From Muribaculaceae bacterium (lineage in GTDB: Bacteria > Bacteroidota > Bacteroidia > Bacteroidales > Muribaculaceae), in the NCBI GenBank assembly GCA_022510465.1, contig JAFLTJ010000003.1, positions 1-64,000 on the forward strand: a stretch of DNA of 64,000 bases, in the 5' to 3' direction. Every line of letters starts with the position of its first letter. The first letter of the stretch is position 1. The position numbers were made by a program, and so were the translations under genes. This document shows, in pieces, positions 9,042 to 19,220 of this stretch. The notes below the pieces were generated by a model. That model saw nothing but the letters and a program-made list of their open reading frames with translations, made no database searches and was not told the DNA's origin.

Positions 9042-10862
9042 TTATGCTCTATTGTGACGAAACTCTTCTTTGATAGTATCAACCACATTTATGATGTAAT
9101 CTCCGGTCTTTTCAAGGTCGGCAATAATATCCATAAAATAGATACCTGCCTGATATTCATAGTGGTGGTCGTTTATACTCTCAATATTTGCACTGCGCAA
9201 CTGGTTTCGCAGATTGTTGATTTCACGCTCGCGGTTGTAGGAATTGATTATATCCTGCTCCCTTACGCGCTCCATGTCGCCCAAAAGCAACAGCATATTG
9301 GTCATCGCTCCCTCAACCTCAATAAACATCGAGTCAATCTTATCATAAATCACATCGTTGAATTTAACGCCGCTCTGCTGCTTTCTTATCAACGTCTTGG
9401 CCACTCCGTAACAACAGTCGGCAATGCTTTCAATTTCGGCTATTATAGAGAGCATCGCCGCGATATGATGCTTACCCTCATTGGAGAGTCGGCCCTCCGA
9501 AATGCGGTTCAGATAGTTGGCAATCTCTATCTCCATGCGATCTGATATCTCCTCATATTTTTCAAGTCGGGAGAACTCATGATTGAACTCCTGGCTCGTA
9601 TCCTTGATGTGAACAAGATTTTGAGCCATTCCAATCATGCGCTGCACGCGTCTTCCATACACAAGTATCTCTTTCTCGGCCTGAGAGATATTCAACTCTG
9701 ACGCGCTTAACAAACCGCCCGATATATATTTGAGCTGGAATTCGTTTTCCTGACTGTGTTTTGATGGCACGAGGCGTTCCACTATCTTCACATATACCCC
9801 TGTAAACCATATCATTATCGACAGATTAACAAGGTTGAACACCGTGTGGAATATCGATAGCCCTATCGACACGCTCTGCTGCATCGAGCCTATACTGGCA
9901 AGAACGGGATGACCGGCCGGCAATGTGTTATCAAACAGATGATTATATAGTTCCGGATTGGTCGCTTCAATATGATTCACGTAACCTACAAGCGCATCAG
10001 GATTGCCCTGGCCTAAAGATTCGGTCAGCCACGAAGTAAATTCAATAAACGGGAAAAAGATACATAGGGTCCAAACCGTTCCCAAAAGGTTGAACAACAG
10101 GTGCCCCACCGCCGTTCGCCGTGCTGCCACATTTCCGCTCATCGATGCCAACAACGGGGTCACGGTAGTTCCTATATTCGACCCGAGTACAAGGGCACAC
10201 GACATATCAAATCCTATCCACCCCTTGCTGCACATTATCAGCGTTATAGCAAACGTAGCTGCCGACGACTGTATCACCATCGTCACTATAATTCCGACGG
10301 CAAGAAATATCAGCACCGACAGGAATCCCTTTGACGTATATTCCTGCAGGAACGAAAACATCTCGGGATTGCTCTGAAGGTCGGGCACGTAGGCGCTTAT
10401 CATATCCAATCCCATAAACAGGAACGAGAATCCTATGACAAACTCCCCTATCGACTTGTTGCGGCTCCTGGATGAAAAAAGCAACGGTATCGACAGGCCT
10501 ATCATAGGCAACACAAAGGTCGACATATTGACTTTAAACCCAAACAATGCTATTATCCATGCCGTAAAGGTTGTTCCGACATTGGCACCCATTATAACGG
10601 CCATTGACTGAGCCAGCGTCATAAGGCCGGCATTCACAAAGCTTACAACCATTACCGTCGAGGCCGACGAACTTTGAATCAAAGCGGTAATCAACATACC
10701 GGTAAGCGTTCCGGTAACACGGTTGCGCGTCATCGCCGACAGTATATTTCTCAATCGGTCGCCGGCTGCCTTCTGAAGCCCCTCGCTCATTACCTTCATT
10801 CCATACAGGAAGAGGCCGACGGCTCCCAAAAGACACAGAAAATCTAATAAACTATAGCTCAT
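9042..10862 (-). CDS. Na/Pi cotransporter family protein
   Basis: LLGAVGLFLYGMKVMSEGLQKAAGDRLR...QSSSASTVMVVSFVNAGL, PhoU-like tail. Confidence 0.94.
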   Translation of the reverse strand: MSYSLLDFLCLLGAVGLFLYGMKVMSEGLQKAAGDRLRNILSAMTRNRVTGTLTGMLITALIQSSSASTVMVVSFVNAGLMTLAQSMAVIMGANVGTTFTAWIIALFGFKVNMSTFVLPMIGLSIPLLFSSRSRNKSIGEFVIGFSFLFMGLDMISAYVPDLQSNPEMFSFLQEYTSKGFLSVLIFLAVGIIVTMVIQSSAATFAITLIMCSKGWIGFDMSCALVLGSNIGTTVTPLLASMSGNVAARRTAVGHLLFNLLGTVWTLCIFFPFIEFTSWLTESLGQGNPDALVGYVNHIEATNPELYNHLFDNTLPAGHPVLASIGSMQQSVSIGLSIFHTVFNLVNLSIMIWFTGVYVKIVERLVPSKHSQENEFQLKYISGGLLSASELNISQAEKEILVYGRRVQRMIGMAQNLVHIKDTSQEFNHEFSRLEKYEEISDRMEIEIANYLNRISEGRLSNEGKHHIAAMLSIIAEIESIADCCYGVAKTLIRKQQSGVKFNDVIYDKIDSMFIEVEGAMTNMLLLLGDMERVREQDIINSYNREREINNLRNQLRSANIESINDHHYEYQAGIYFMDIIADLEKTGDYIINVVDTIKEEFRHNRA

Positions 10863-10950
10863 CTCGTAGTTTGGTGAGGTGATTGGTTTTCGTTTGCAAA
10901 AATACTATTTTTTTTGAAAAAAGCTATCGCCGGGCGCAGTGTTTGTATGT

Positions 10951-11592
10951 TTATATTTTGACTCGAATCAATGTCAAGCCATCGCGCAACGGAAGGATTA
11001 CATTCTCCAGCCGCGCGTGACTTGCTACAAAATTGTTAAAATCCAGAATCCCTTGCGTTTGTGCATCCGGCTCCAAATCTGCATTGGCAACTTTTCCATC
11101 CCACAGCGTATTGTCGGCTATCAGGAACGTGCCGCCTTTAAGCCGTGGCAGCAATAGCTCCAGATATCGCCGGTAATGGCGCTTGTTGGCGTCAATATAT
11201 ATAAGACCCATATTTTCAACATCAAGACCGGGGATAATGCTTTCTGCATCGCCTATGTGAAGAACGATGTCAGTGCCGCCCGTTGGAGCTGTGGCAAACA
11301 AGTCTCTCAGCGAATCCTCCATTTCATCATTTATCTCAATGGTGTGCAGCGTTGTCCCCGGTTCCATCCCCTCGGCGAGACACAGCGCCGAATACCCGGT
11401 AAAAGTTCCAAGCTCAAGAGCCACACGAGGCTTTATCATCGACGCAAGCATCGCCAAAATGCGCCCTTGATGATGTCCCGAGCACATTCGTGGATACAGA
11501 TTGTACAGATGCGTATGCCGATAAAGCTGCCGCAAGTGCTCGGGCTCGGGGCTGATATGGTCTAAAATATATTTTTCGAGATTGGCATCCAT
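10951..11592 (-). CDS. Class I SAM-dependent O-methyltransferase
   Basis: ALELGTFTGYSALCLAEG, IYIDANKRHY...LLPRLKGGTFLIADN. Confidence 0.92.
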   Translation of the reverse strand: MDANLEKYILDHISPEPEHLRQLYRHTHLYNLYPRMCSGHHQGRILAMLASMIKPRVALELGTFTGYSALCLAEGMEPGTTLHTIEINDEMEDSLRDLFATAPTGGTDIVLHIGDAESIIPGLDVENMGLIYIDANKRHYRRYLELLLPRLKGGTFLIADNTLWDGKVANADLEPDAQTQGILDFNNFVASHARLENVILPLRDGLTLIRVKI

Positions 11593-11602
11593 TTGTAAGG
11601 CT

Positions 11603-12040
11603 TTATTCCTTGCACAGCATTTTCAACAGCGCCTCGACACCAAGGCGGTAACTGTCGGCCCCAAAACCGGCTATCGTGCCGCAACACACCGGTGCAATCA
11701 TCGACTGCCGCCTGACGGGCTCCCGAGCACTGACATTACTCAGATGCACCTCCACGACGGGAATCTCCACGGCCGCAATAGCGTCGGCAAGCGCTATGGA
11801 GGTGTGGGTATACGCTCCGGCATTAAAAACTATACCCGAAACATTATCGTGCAGCCACGCCCTGTGGAGAGCGTCAATCAACTCCCCCTCGTGATTACTT
11901 TGAAAGTATTCAATCTCTGTTTCTGGGTAAGCGCGAGTAATGTCGCCGAGAATCTCCTCCATGCTTTTGCTGCCATAAATCTCCGGCTGCCTGCGGCCGA
12001 GCAGATTCAGATTTGGTCCGTTTAATATCAATATTTTCAT
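11603..12040 (-). CDS. aroQ: Type II 3-dehydroquinate dehydratase
   Basis: MKILILNGPNLNLLGRRQPEIYG..., FNAGAYTHTS; ATG at 12040 preferred over 12199. Confidence 0.95.
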   Translation of the reverse strand: MKILILNGPNLNLLGRRQPEIYGSKSMEEILGDITRAYPETEIEYFQSNHEGELIDALHRAWLHDNVSGIVFNAGAYTHTSIALADAIAAVEIPVVEVHLSNVSAREPVRRQSMIAPVCCGTIAGFGADSYRLGVEALLKMLCKE

Positions 12041-12348
12041 CAGGATAATGTATTGAATGGTTCGGGCGAGGCCAATAGCCACATTGCAGCGTGGGTCAAC
12101 ACCATCAGCAGCACCAAAATCCACGTCATATATTGCCGGGTCTTGTAACTGATGCATGCGAGCCACCCGCCGACGAGTACATAAAACGGATAGCCCCACA
12201 AAAGCAATCTGACCGTGTCGCTGACATCACTTTGCTGAACTCTGCCTATCAATATCGGCAGAGCCACTACCGGCAGGGCGGTTATCACCACAATGATGAC
12301 AACCCATAACGGAGTGCGGTCGCCGGGCGCAGGTGATAAATTCATCAT
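12040..12348 (-). CDS. Hypothetical membrane protein
   Basis: 102 aa with three hydrophobic segments; stop overlaps aroQ start (ATGA). Confidence 0.65.
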   Translation of the reverse strand: MMNLSPAPGDRTPLWVVIIVVITALPVVALPILIGRVQQSDVSDTVRLLLWGYPFYVLVGGWLACISYKTRQYMTWILVLLMVLTHAAMWLLASPEPFNTLS

Positions 12349-12350
12349 AG

Positions 12351-13349
12351 CTATTGGTTTTTCTCTGCCCTATAGGCCTCTATTGTCTTTTTAATTCCAT
12401 CCCTGAGGCTGAAACGAGGAGCAAAACCCCAGTCGGCAACGCTGTCGCTGATATCGCAGTCCCAGTTTCGCTGAGCCATGATGCGATATTTATCCCGATT
12501 GAGCGTACTTGCTTTCATCTGCGATGCGGCATATTTCTCGGCAATAGTCGACACCACATACAGCATCCACAATGGAACTCTTACCGGAATCACAAAGCGC
12601 TTTCCGAGCAATGATTTTACAATCTCGCGAAACTCGGCCTGTGTATAGGCGCGATTCTCCGATATGATATACTTGCGATGAAGCGGAGCCCGCTCTAACG
12701 CGTCGAATATCGCCGCCGCAAGGTCCTCAACATAGATAAACGTCAGCAACTGACGCTTAAACCCTACACCAAAGTCCCATCCCCGGTCAATCGATTTTAT
12801 CATCATCAGATAGTCCTGTTCGTGGGGCCCGTAAACACCGGTTGGCCGGAATATTATCCACGGCAGCCAGGTAGCAATGTCAAGATGGGTTTCAGCTTTT
12901 ATTTTTGACACACCATAGCGCGTGTTGGGATTGGGAATCATCTTTGAGTCCAGCTTGCTGTAACCAACCTCATCGCCCGGCCCGAGAGCGCTCAGCGAGC
13001 TTATGTACAGGAATTTTTCGGGTACACGGTCGGCTGCACGCAACGCCTCCGTGAAATTTTGCAGATATATGTAATTTATACGATTGAAATCGGCAAAGTT
13101 AGCACACTTTGTCGCGCCGAGATTATAGACAATATAATCAAACGGGGCAACACTCTCCAACGTACTTTTCAACGCCTGCGGGTCCTCATAATCAAGCGTC
13201 AGAAACTCCAGTGCCGGCGATTTCAAAAATCGCCGCGACGTTGTTTCGCGCACCCCGGCCGTCGTTTCATAACCACGACGAAGACTCTCCCGGGCAATAA
13301 AGCCGCCTATAAAACCTCCGGCGCCAACTATCAATACTCTTTTAGCCAT
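12351..13349 (-). CDS. NAD-dependent epimerase/dehydratase family protein
   Basis: MAKRVLIVGAGGFIGGFIARE Rossmann motif; YGVSKIKAE. Confidence 0.92.
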   Translation of the reverse strand: MAKRVLIVGAGGFIGGFIARESLRRGYETTAGVRETTSRRFLKSPALEFLTLDYEDPQALKSTLESVAPFDYIVYNLGATKCANFADFNRINYIYLQNFTEALRAADRVPEKFLYISSLSALGPGDEVGYSKLDSKMIPNPNTRYGVSKIKAETHLDIATWLPWIIFRPTGVYGPHEQDYLMMIKSIDRGWDFGVGFKRQLLTFIYVEDLAAAIFDALERAPLHRKYIISENRAYTQAEFREIVKSLLGKRFVIPVRVPLWMLYVVSTIAEKYAASQMKASTLNRDKYRIMAQRNWDCDISDSVADWGFAPRFSLRDGIKKTIEAYRAEKNQ

Positions 13350-13530
13350 CAATCCTTGATTTTTTGCAAATATAGCAAAAATCCGACAAAGAACGCCACC
13401 CCTCACCAATTTCCCGATTGGCTTATTACGTTTTTTATGTGAGCCTTGCGAAAAAGATGTCTAAAAATTTGCATAAACCAAGCCTATGATTTAACTTTGC
13501 GACCGCAAAAGCAACACGACACATCACTTT

Positions 13531-13620
13531 GGAGAGGTGGGTGAGTGGCTGAAACCACCAGTTTGCTAAACTGACGTAGGAGCAATCCTACCACGGGTTC
13601 GAATCCCGTCCTCTCCGCCA
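13531..13620 (+). tRNA. tRNA-Ser (anticodon GCT), CCA encoded
   Basis: GGAGAGG...TTTGCTAAA...long variable arm...GGTTCGAATCC...CCTCTCCGCCA. Confidence 0.96.
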
Positions 13621-13629
13621 GGATGTTAC

Positions 13630-13671
13630 AAAAGAGACTGTCTAACACAAGTTTAGGCAGTCTCTTTTTAT
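13630..13671 (+). terminator. Intrinsic terminator after tRNA-Ser
   Basis: AAAGAGACTGTCTAAC-ACAA-GTTTAGGCAGTCTCTTTTT long stem plus T-run. Confidence 0.85.
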
Positions 13672-13718
13672 TTAAAACTGCTCAAAAACGGAGGTTTTCT
13701 ATCAAGTTTTTGGCAGTT

Positions 13719-13901
13719 TTACTCAATTAAGTTAACTTTCCAAGAACCAGTCTTTTGGAATGAAATATGATTTGTAAAAACTCTAACTGTAGGATGCTCA
13801 GCGTCAAAATAATCTGCGTTAGCGCACAAATTAACTAAAGTCTCACGCAAGCAATCCATTAAATTTTTATAATTTTGCAATACGAGTGGCGAGAATTCCA
13901 T
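13719..13901 (-). pseudogene. Remnant of AlbA_2/RecG-like ATP-binding protein C-terminal region
   Basis: LRETLVNLCANADYFDAEHPTVRVFTNHISFQKTGS resembles the conserved REALVN...HADY...IRVFDN segment; only 60 aa. Confidence 0.55.
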
Positions 13902-14015
13902 TCGGTTATAAAAAGCTTTAGTTTTCCTTCAAGGCTCTGAGAAATCTCCAATCCAACCCACAAGACCCGATAAGATTGGCCTTAAGCGTTTAACTATGAT
14001 TACGATACAATAATT

Positions 14016-14945
14016 ATGAGCGAAACAATATCTCAAAACCGATTATTTTTAATGGGTATCGCGATGATTTCCATTATCCTTTTTCATTACGAAACACTTG
14101 CAATTCCTTACATAAGCTTCATATTTTTCCGATTTGGGCACTGGGGTGTGGATATTTTCCTCTTCCTATCAGGATGGGGGTGCGTCTTTGCTTTAGAGAA
14201 ACATAATTTACGACGATTTTATTTGAGACGAGCCTTAAGAATCCTGCCGAAATGCTTGTTGGCGGGGAGCCTCATACTCATAATAGCCGAAATTTCTGGC
14301 ATTCATAATTCCGGCCTCCACGTTCTTGGGAGATTGTTTTCTTTGAATTTATGGTATGTGCAGGCCATATTGGTTTATTACCTGTTTGCGCCATTTATTT
14401 ATACGGCTTTAAAGCAACTACGATTTACGGCATTGATTGTCTTGACGGCGATTGCAATAGCATTGGGAGCATGTACGGATTTTTACGGTGAGTTTGCTCT
14501 AAATTGGATAATGTGGCGATTCCCTATTTTTATAATCGGAATGTATTTCGCTATTTTTGACTTCAAGCCGAAGCCTGTTCACTATTGGTTGTCATTGGTT
14601 GCCTTTTTATGTGCCGTATTAATACGGATATTTTACAGTCAAGGACCCACGCAATATTATATCCTTGCCCTATCCATCCCGTTTGTTTGCGGATTGCTTT
14701 GTAAATTAAGAAAAATTGCTGAGACAACAAGGCTGTTGCCGATAGTCGAAACCATTGGCGTTTATTCTCTTGAAATCTATCTGATTCATGAATATATTTT
14801 AAAGATATTGGGAACCATCGAAATCCCTGTATTTTTTAAGCATCTGCTTTTCTTCTCCTCGACAGTGGTTATCTGCTATCTGTTGAAACGGGTAGCTGAC
14901 AAATGGAGCTTATCTCCGAGCCGCCGGCCGGAGATTCAGCATTAA
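14016..14945 (+). CDS. Acyltransferase family (acyltransferase_3) membrane protein
   Basis: RLFLMGIAMISIILFHYE...FGHWGVDIFLFLSGWGCVFALEKH; multiple TM helices. Confidence 0.88.
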   Translation: MSETISQNRLFLMGIAMISIILFHYETLAIPYISFIFFRFGHWGVDIFLFLSGWGCVFALEKHNLRRFYLRRALRILPKCLLAGSLILIIAEISGIHNSGLHVLGRLFSLNLWYVQAILVYYLFAPFIYTALKQLRFTALIVLTAIAIALGACTDFYGEFALNWIMWRFPIFIIGMYFAIFDFKPKPVHYWLSLVAFLCAVLIRIFYSQGPTQYYILALSIPFVCGLLCKLRKIAETTRLLPIVETIGVYSLEIYLIHEYILKILGTIEIPVFFKHLLFFSSTVVICYLLKRVADKWSLSPSRRPEIQH

Positions 14946-15068
14946 CGATTCCGAATTTTATTTCTTACTTTCTTCATCCTTTTTATTGGTTCCGATTTTC
15001 GAGTTTGTAAAGACAGTCTCTTTCATTATGACTATCGGCTGAAAGCGTTGCGCTGCGTCAGCCGGAAA

Positions 15069-15086
15069 GCAGGCTTCCAAGCCTGC
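15069..15086. repeat. Isolated copy of the GCAGGCTTCCAAGCCTGC palindrome
   Basis: gcgtcagccggaaaGCAGGCTTCCAAGCCTGCgc, same upstream context as copies at 38.9-62.5 kb. Confidence 0.85.
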
Positions 15087-15120
15087 GCTATCATTGGCCG
15101 GAACCGTTGCGACAACCGGT

Positions 15121-15630
15121 CTACAGAAACGGAAGGAAAAATGGGGTGCCCGACGCCGAGGAAAGAGCGTCGCGCAAACGCGACATCGCCTTTGCAACCT
15201 GATGTTCCACCGTTTTGACCGAAATATCCATTTCAGCAGCAATCTCAGCGTGGGTCATCCCGTCACGTTTCGCCATCAGAAACGTGTCGCGGCAACGCGG
15301 TGGCAGCTTGTCTATCGCCCGCCACACCCGGGCATCACGCTCGGCCACATCAATATCCTCGTCGTCACACAGGTCGGGCAAGTCTTCGGGCACCGCAGCC
15401 TCATGCTTGCGTGAGCGCATTTTCATCAAGGCGCCGTTACTCACCGCCCTATACATGTACCGCCTTATATCATCCACACGAGCCCCCTGCTCCAATTTCA
15501 TCCATGTAGCCACAAATGCATCCTGAACCACATCCTCTGCCTCCTCGACGCTTTCAAGCATTCGCAGCGCGAGCATACCCAACGGCATATAGTTCTCCTT
15601 GTAGAATTTAACAAAATCCGAACGACTCAT
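15121..15630 (-). CDS. ECF RNA polymerase sigma-70 factor
   Basis: VEEAEDVVQDAFVATW; KLPPRCRDTFLMAKRDGMTHAEIAAEMDISVKTVEHQV. Confidence 0.94.
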   Translation of the reverse strand: MSRSDFVKFYKENYMPLGMLALRMLESVEEAEDVVQDAFVATWMKLEQGARVDDIRRYMYRAVSNGALMKMRSRKHEAAVPEDLPDLCDDEDIDVAERDARVWRAIDKLPPRCRDTFLMAKRDGMTHAEIAAEMDISVKTVEHQVAKAMSRLRDALSSASGTPFFLPFL

Positions 15631-15642
15631 TCCGCAATCACA

Positions 15643-16155
15643 CTATTTTCCATCAACCGACAACTCTATACCAAACATATTGTTGATAGTTTCAATCAGC
15701 TCCTCAACATTCCCCTCCCACGACAGTGACACTCGCATCGTGGATTGGATAGTCGACTTCCCGGCTATTTTCACGCCATAAATCGACTCTATTTGCGCAA
15801 TAGCATCGGTCAGCGGAACATCGGTAAACTCGACGCGGGCAACGCCATTCCCGTCAACCGCCGGCACCTGAGTATCAACAGCTACCGGCGCTTCTTTCTC
15901 GGGTACAAGAATCTCTCCAAAATATAGAGCCGCCAAAGCTCCAAGAGCAACAATCCCGGCAATTGCCGCGGCGACAGCCGGGCGACGGTTCCAAAAACCG
16001 CCGACGCCGGTAAACGGCAATCCGCGCGGCACAAACGCATTTTGTCGCCAACTGCGGGCAACAAATGCTATACTTTCTTCATCTTTTCTGTTTTTCATTT
16101 TTAAGAGTATGTCTGAATTTTTACTAATCACACTCTTATGATGCAAATCCAACAT
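15643..16155 (-). CDS. Short FecR/DUF4974-like anti-sigma candidate (start may be 16095)
   Basis: One TM helix followed by VEFTDVPLTDAIAQIESIYGVKI...NMFGIEL (DUF4974/STN-like). Confidence 0.7.
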   Translation of the reverse strand: MLDLHHKSVISKNSDILLKMKNRKDEESIAFVARSWRQNAFVPRGLPFTGVGGFWNRRPAVAAAIAGIVALGALAALYFGEILVPEKEAPVAVDTQVPAVDGNGVARVEFTDVPLTDAIAQIESIYGVKIAGKSTIQSTMRVSLSWEGNVEELIETINNMFGIELSVDGK

Positions 16156-16203
16156 CTATCCCCCACTCGTTTTCGTAAAAATTTATTTTTAACAGGTATC
16201 GCC

Positions 16204-16920
16204 CTATTTATTGCGCGAGTAGGCATTGGCAAGCCGGGTATGATAGCCGCGCGACGCATAGCTGGGACCGTTATACCCCCGGGCAAAAGCCGCCCAGTTT
16301 TTGTTTCGCAAATGTTCCACTAAGCCGGTTGAAATCATAAATTTAGCAAACAATTCCAACTGGTCACGCTCCGACCTGCTCATCAGACGCTCAAACTCCT
16401 CTATCGAGTCTACACCACACTTTTTCCAATTAAAGCCCCCAATCTGGAACATTCCCCAGAAAGTCCCTTCGATAGCGGCAACACGATTGATAGTTTTGGC
16501 CGACTGCAACTGCCTGTATTCACCGGCCTGACCGCCACGCGAGCCAAAAACGGCCGGATGACTTTTCCGGTAGGCCGCAAGGTTAATACCACGCTTGCGG
16601 GCAAAACGTGAAAACATAGAATAATCAAAGTTTACAATCGGGATACCGGGTGCCGAGAATCCCTGGTGGGTCTTTCCGGCCTCAATCTCCACAACCGCCC
16701 TTATAGCCGCAATCTCAACTCCAAGTTCCTCGGCTACTTCACGGAAATCATCTTCGGTCAGCCGCACGATTTTGTCGGGCTTGATATCACCGCCATCCGC
16801 CTCCGAAACAACAGAGTCGGCCACAGCCGCCTGTGCTGTCTTAACCTTAGCAGCATGAGCGTCAATAATTGTCAATGTCGACACGGCAACAGCAAGTAAT
16901 AAGATAAAGGTATGTTTCAT
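16204..16920 (-). CDS. N-acetylmuramidase-like (DUF3380) protein
   Basis: Signal peptide; AAIRAVVEIEAGKTHQGF...GTFWGMFQIGGFNWKKCG...FARGYNGPSYA. Confidence 0.82.
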   Translation of the reverse strand: MKHTFILLLAVAVSTLTIIDAHAAKVKTAQAAVADSVVSEADGGDIKPDKIVRLTEDDFREVAEELGVEIAAIRAVVEIEAGKTHQGFSAPGIPIVNFDYSMFSRFARKRGINLAAYRKSHPAVFGSRGGQAGEYRQLQSAKTINRVAAIEGTFWGMFQIGGFNWKKCGVDSIEEFERLMSRSERDQLELFAKFMISTGLVEHLRNKNWAAFARGYNGPSYASRGYHTRLANAYSRNK

Positions 16921-16948
16921 AGTATTTTAAAATATAAATTTCTCGGGC

Positions 16949-17386
16949 TTATTTTTTGAATGTCACAATTCGGTTGTAAATAAAATTGGCAATCGTGTAG
17001 ACACACATACCAAAAACCGTTGCAACCGCATAGCCGGTAAATGTGAATCCAAAAACAGTCCACATCAGCTCGCCAAGACCCATAGGCTTGGTCAATACCC
17101 ACGTGAAAAGCAATTGCAAACCATAGCACAACAGGAATCCGACTCCAAATTTTATTGCCTCGCCGGCAGCGTTGTGCGACGACTTAAACACCCATTGCCT
17201 ATTCCATATAAACGAGTTTATAACTCCGGCCACATATCCTGCAGCATTTGAAATCCACTCATTTATATCAAAAACTCCCTTGCATATAAAGATTACTATC
17301 AATGTCACAAGCGAGTTCATAACTCCCACAACTACAAATCGCAGGAACTGGCGAACTGCCGGGCTGTCAAGATTCAATTTTACCAT
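16949..17386 (-). CDS. GtrA family protein
   Basis: QFLRFVVVGVMNSLVTLIV...NAAGYVAGVINSFIWNRQWVF. Confidence 0.9.
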   Translation of the reverse strand: MVKLNLDSPAVRQFLRFVVVGVMNSLVTLIVIFICKGVFDINEWISNAAGYVAGVINSFIWNRQWVFKSSHNAAGEAIKFGVGFLLCYGLQLLFTWVLTKPMGLGELMWTVFGFTFTGYAVATVFGMCVYTIANFIYNRIVTFKK

Positions 17387-17452
17387 AGTCTCTCCAACTG
17401 TTTCGTTTTTTCTTTCGTCTCTATGACCTCTATGATGATTTATAACTTTGCC

Positions 17453-18100
17453 TTAACCATTCTGCCCCAATTTTTGGTAGTAACGGCAGGCCCGCGTCAA
17501 CGGGCAGTTAAGGCAGTCGGGCCGCCGCGCTTTGCACACGTAGCGCCCGTGAAGTATCAGCCAATGGTGCGCCCGACCCGCAAGCTCGCCCGGGATATAG
17601 CGCATCAGAGTTCGCTCGGTTTCCAACGGTGTTCGCGACCCGGTTGTCAACCCCAATCGCTCACTGACGCGAAACACATGCGTATCAACGGCCATAGCAG
17701 CCTTGCCAAATATAACCGACAAGATTACATTCGCCGTTTTACGGCCAACGCCGGGGAGCGACATTAGCGAATCTATATCATCGGGGACATTTCCGCCGAA
17801 ATTTTCAACCAAATTTTGCGCCATCCCTTTCAGCGACCGGGCCTTATTGTTAGGGTATGAGCACGATTTTATCAGTTCATATATTTCATCCTGCGACGCC
17901 GACGCCAGCGCTTGGGGGGTTGGATAAGAAGCAAACAATGACGGCGTTATCTGATTGACACGCTTGTCGGTACATTGTGCCGACAAGATTACTGCCACCA
18001 ACAGCTGATAGGGATTCTCATACCGCAACTCCGTTTCGGGCGACGGCATCGTCTCCTGAAATATGTCGATAATAGTCCTGTACCGCTCTTTGACCGTCAT
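17453..18100 (-). CDS. nth: Endonuclease III
   Basis: LSAQCTDKRVN, LPGVGRKTANVIL, 4Fe-4S Cys motif CKARRPDCLNCPLTRAC. Confidence 0.95.
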   Translation of the reverse strand: MTVKERYRTIIDIFQETMPSPETELRYENPYQLLVAVILSAQCTDKRVNQITPSLFASYPTPQALASASQDEIYELIKSCSYPNNKARSLKGMAQNLVENFGGNVPDDIDSLMSLPGVGRKTANVILSVIFGKAAMAVDTHVFRVSERLGLTTGSRTPLETERTLMRYIPGELAGRAHHWLILHGRYVCKARRPDCLNCPLTRACRYYQKLGQNG

Positions 18101-18117
18101 GGTGACACCCCTGTTTT

Positions 18118-19137
18118 TCAGCGACCGCTCCTGAACTCATCCAAAAAACGAACATCGTTTTCCGAGAACATTCTCAAGTCTTTTACCTGATATTTAAGAT
18201 TGGTTATTCGCTCGATACCCATGCCAAGCGCGTAGCCGGTATATTCTTTTGAATCTATACCACACGCCTCCAGGACATTGGGGTCAACCATGCCACAGCC
18301 AAGTATCTCAACCCAACCTGTATGTTTACAGAACGAGCACCCCTTTCCGCCACACAGATTGCACGATATATCCATTTCGGCCGACGGCTCGGTGAACGGG
18401 AAATAACTCGGGCGCAAACGTATTTTTGTTTCCGGGCCAAACATTTCACGGGCAAAATAGAGCAACGTCTGCTTAAGGTCGGCAAACGACACATTTTTGT
18501 CGACATACAAAGCCTCTACCTGATGGAAGAAACAGTGGGCACGAGCCGAGATTGCCTCGTTGCGATACACGCGCCCCGGACAAATTATGCGGATTGGCGG
18601 CTGAGTCTTCTCCATTACGCGCGATTGAACCGACGATGTATGGGTTCGCAACAGCACCTCCGGACCTCGGTGTACAAAAAACGTATCCTGCATATCACGA
18701 GCCGGATGGTCGTCGGCAAAGTTCAGCGAAGAGAATACATGCCAGTCATCCTCTATTTCCGGCCCCTCGGCTATTGAAAAGCCAAGTCGCCCGAAAATCG
18801 ACGTTATCTCGTCTCTGACAAGCGACAACGGATGGCGCGTACCCTCCGGATGGCGGGCCGCCGTGCGAGTCAAATCTATGTCGGCATCTATGGTGTCGGC
18901 ACTTTCAAGCTCGGCTCTGAGTGCATTTATCTTTTCTCCGGCTATATTTTTCAGTTCATTCAATGCCTGACCTATTGCTCGCTTCTGGTCGGCGGCCACA
19001 TTCCTGAAATCATTGAACAACAACGATATTTCTCCCTTTTTGCTAAGGAACTGTATGCGTAACGCCTCCACTTCGGCTATACTCTCTGCCTTAAGGCTGT
19101 TCACTTTAGCCTTTAGCTCTTCTATCTTTTGTAACAT
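18118..19137 (-). CDS. pheS: Phenylalanine--tRNA ligase alpha subunit
   Basis: class II aaRS motifs; HPLSLVRDEI, GMGIERITNLKY. Confidence 0.96.
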   Translation of the reverse strand: MLQKIEELKAKVNSLKAESIAEVEALRIQFLSKKGEISLLFNDFRNVAADQKRAIGQALNELKNIAGEKINALRAELESADTIDADIDLTRTAARHPEGTRHPLSLVRDEITSIFGRLGFSIAEGPEIEDDWHVFSSLNFADDHPARDMQDTFFVHRGPEVLLRTHTSSVQSRVMEKTQPPIRIICPGRVYRNEAISARAHCFFHQVEALYVDKNVSFADLKQTLLYFAREMFGPETKIRLRPSYFPFTEPSAEMDISCNLCGGKGCSFCKHTGWVEILGCGMVDPNVLEACGIDSKEYTGYALGMGIERITNLKYQVKDLRMFSENDVRFLDEFRSGR

Positions 19138-19220
19138 CGCGATTTTGTTATTTTATCCCGACAAAAGTATAAAAAAAAATGCTCCCCTCCAAATAGCCCG
19201 TAAACTCCGGGCCAACCGCG

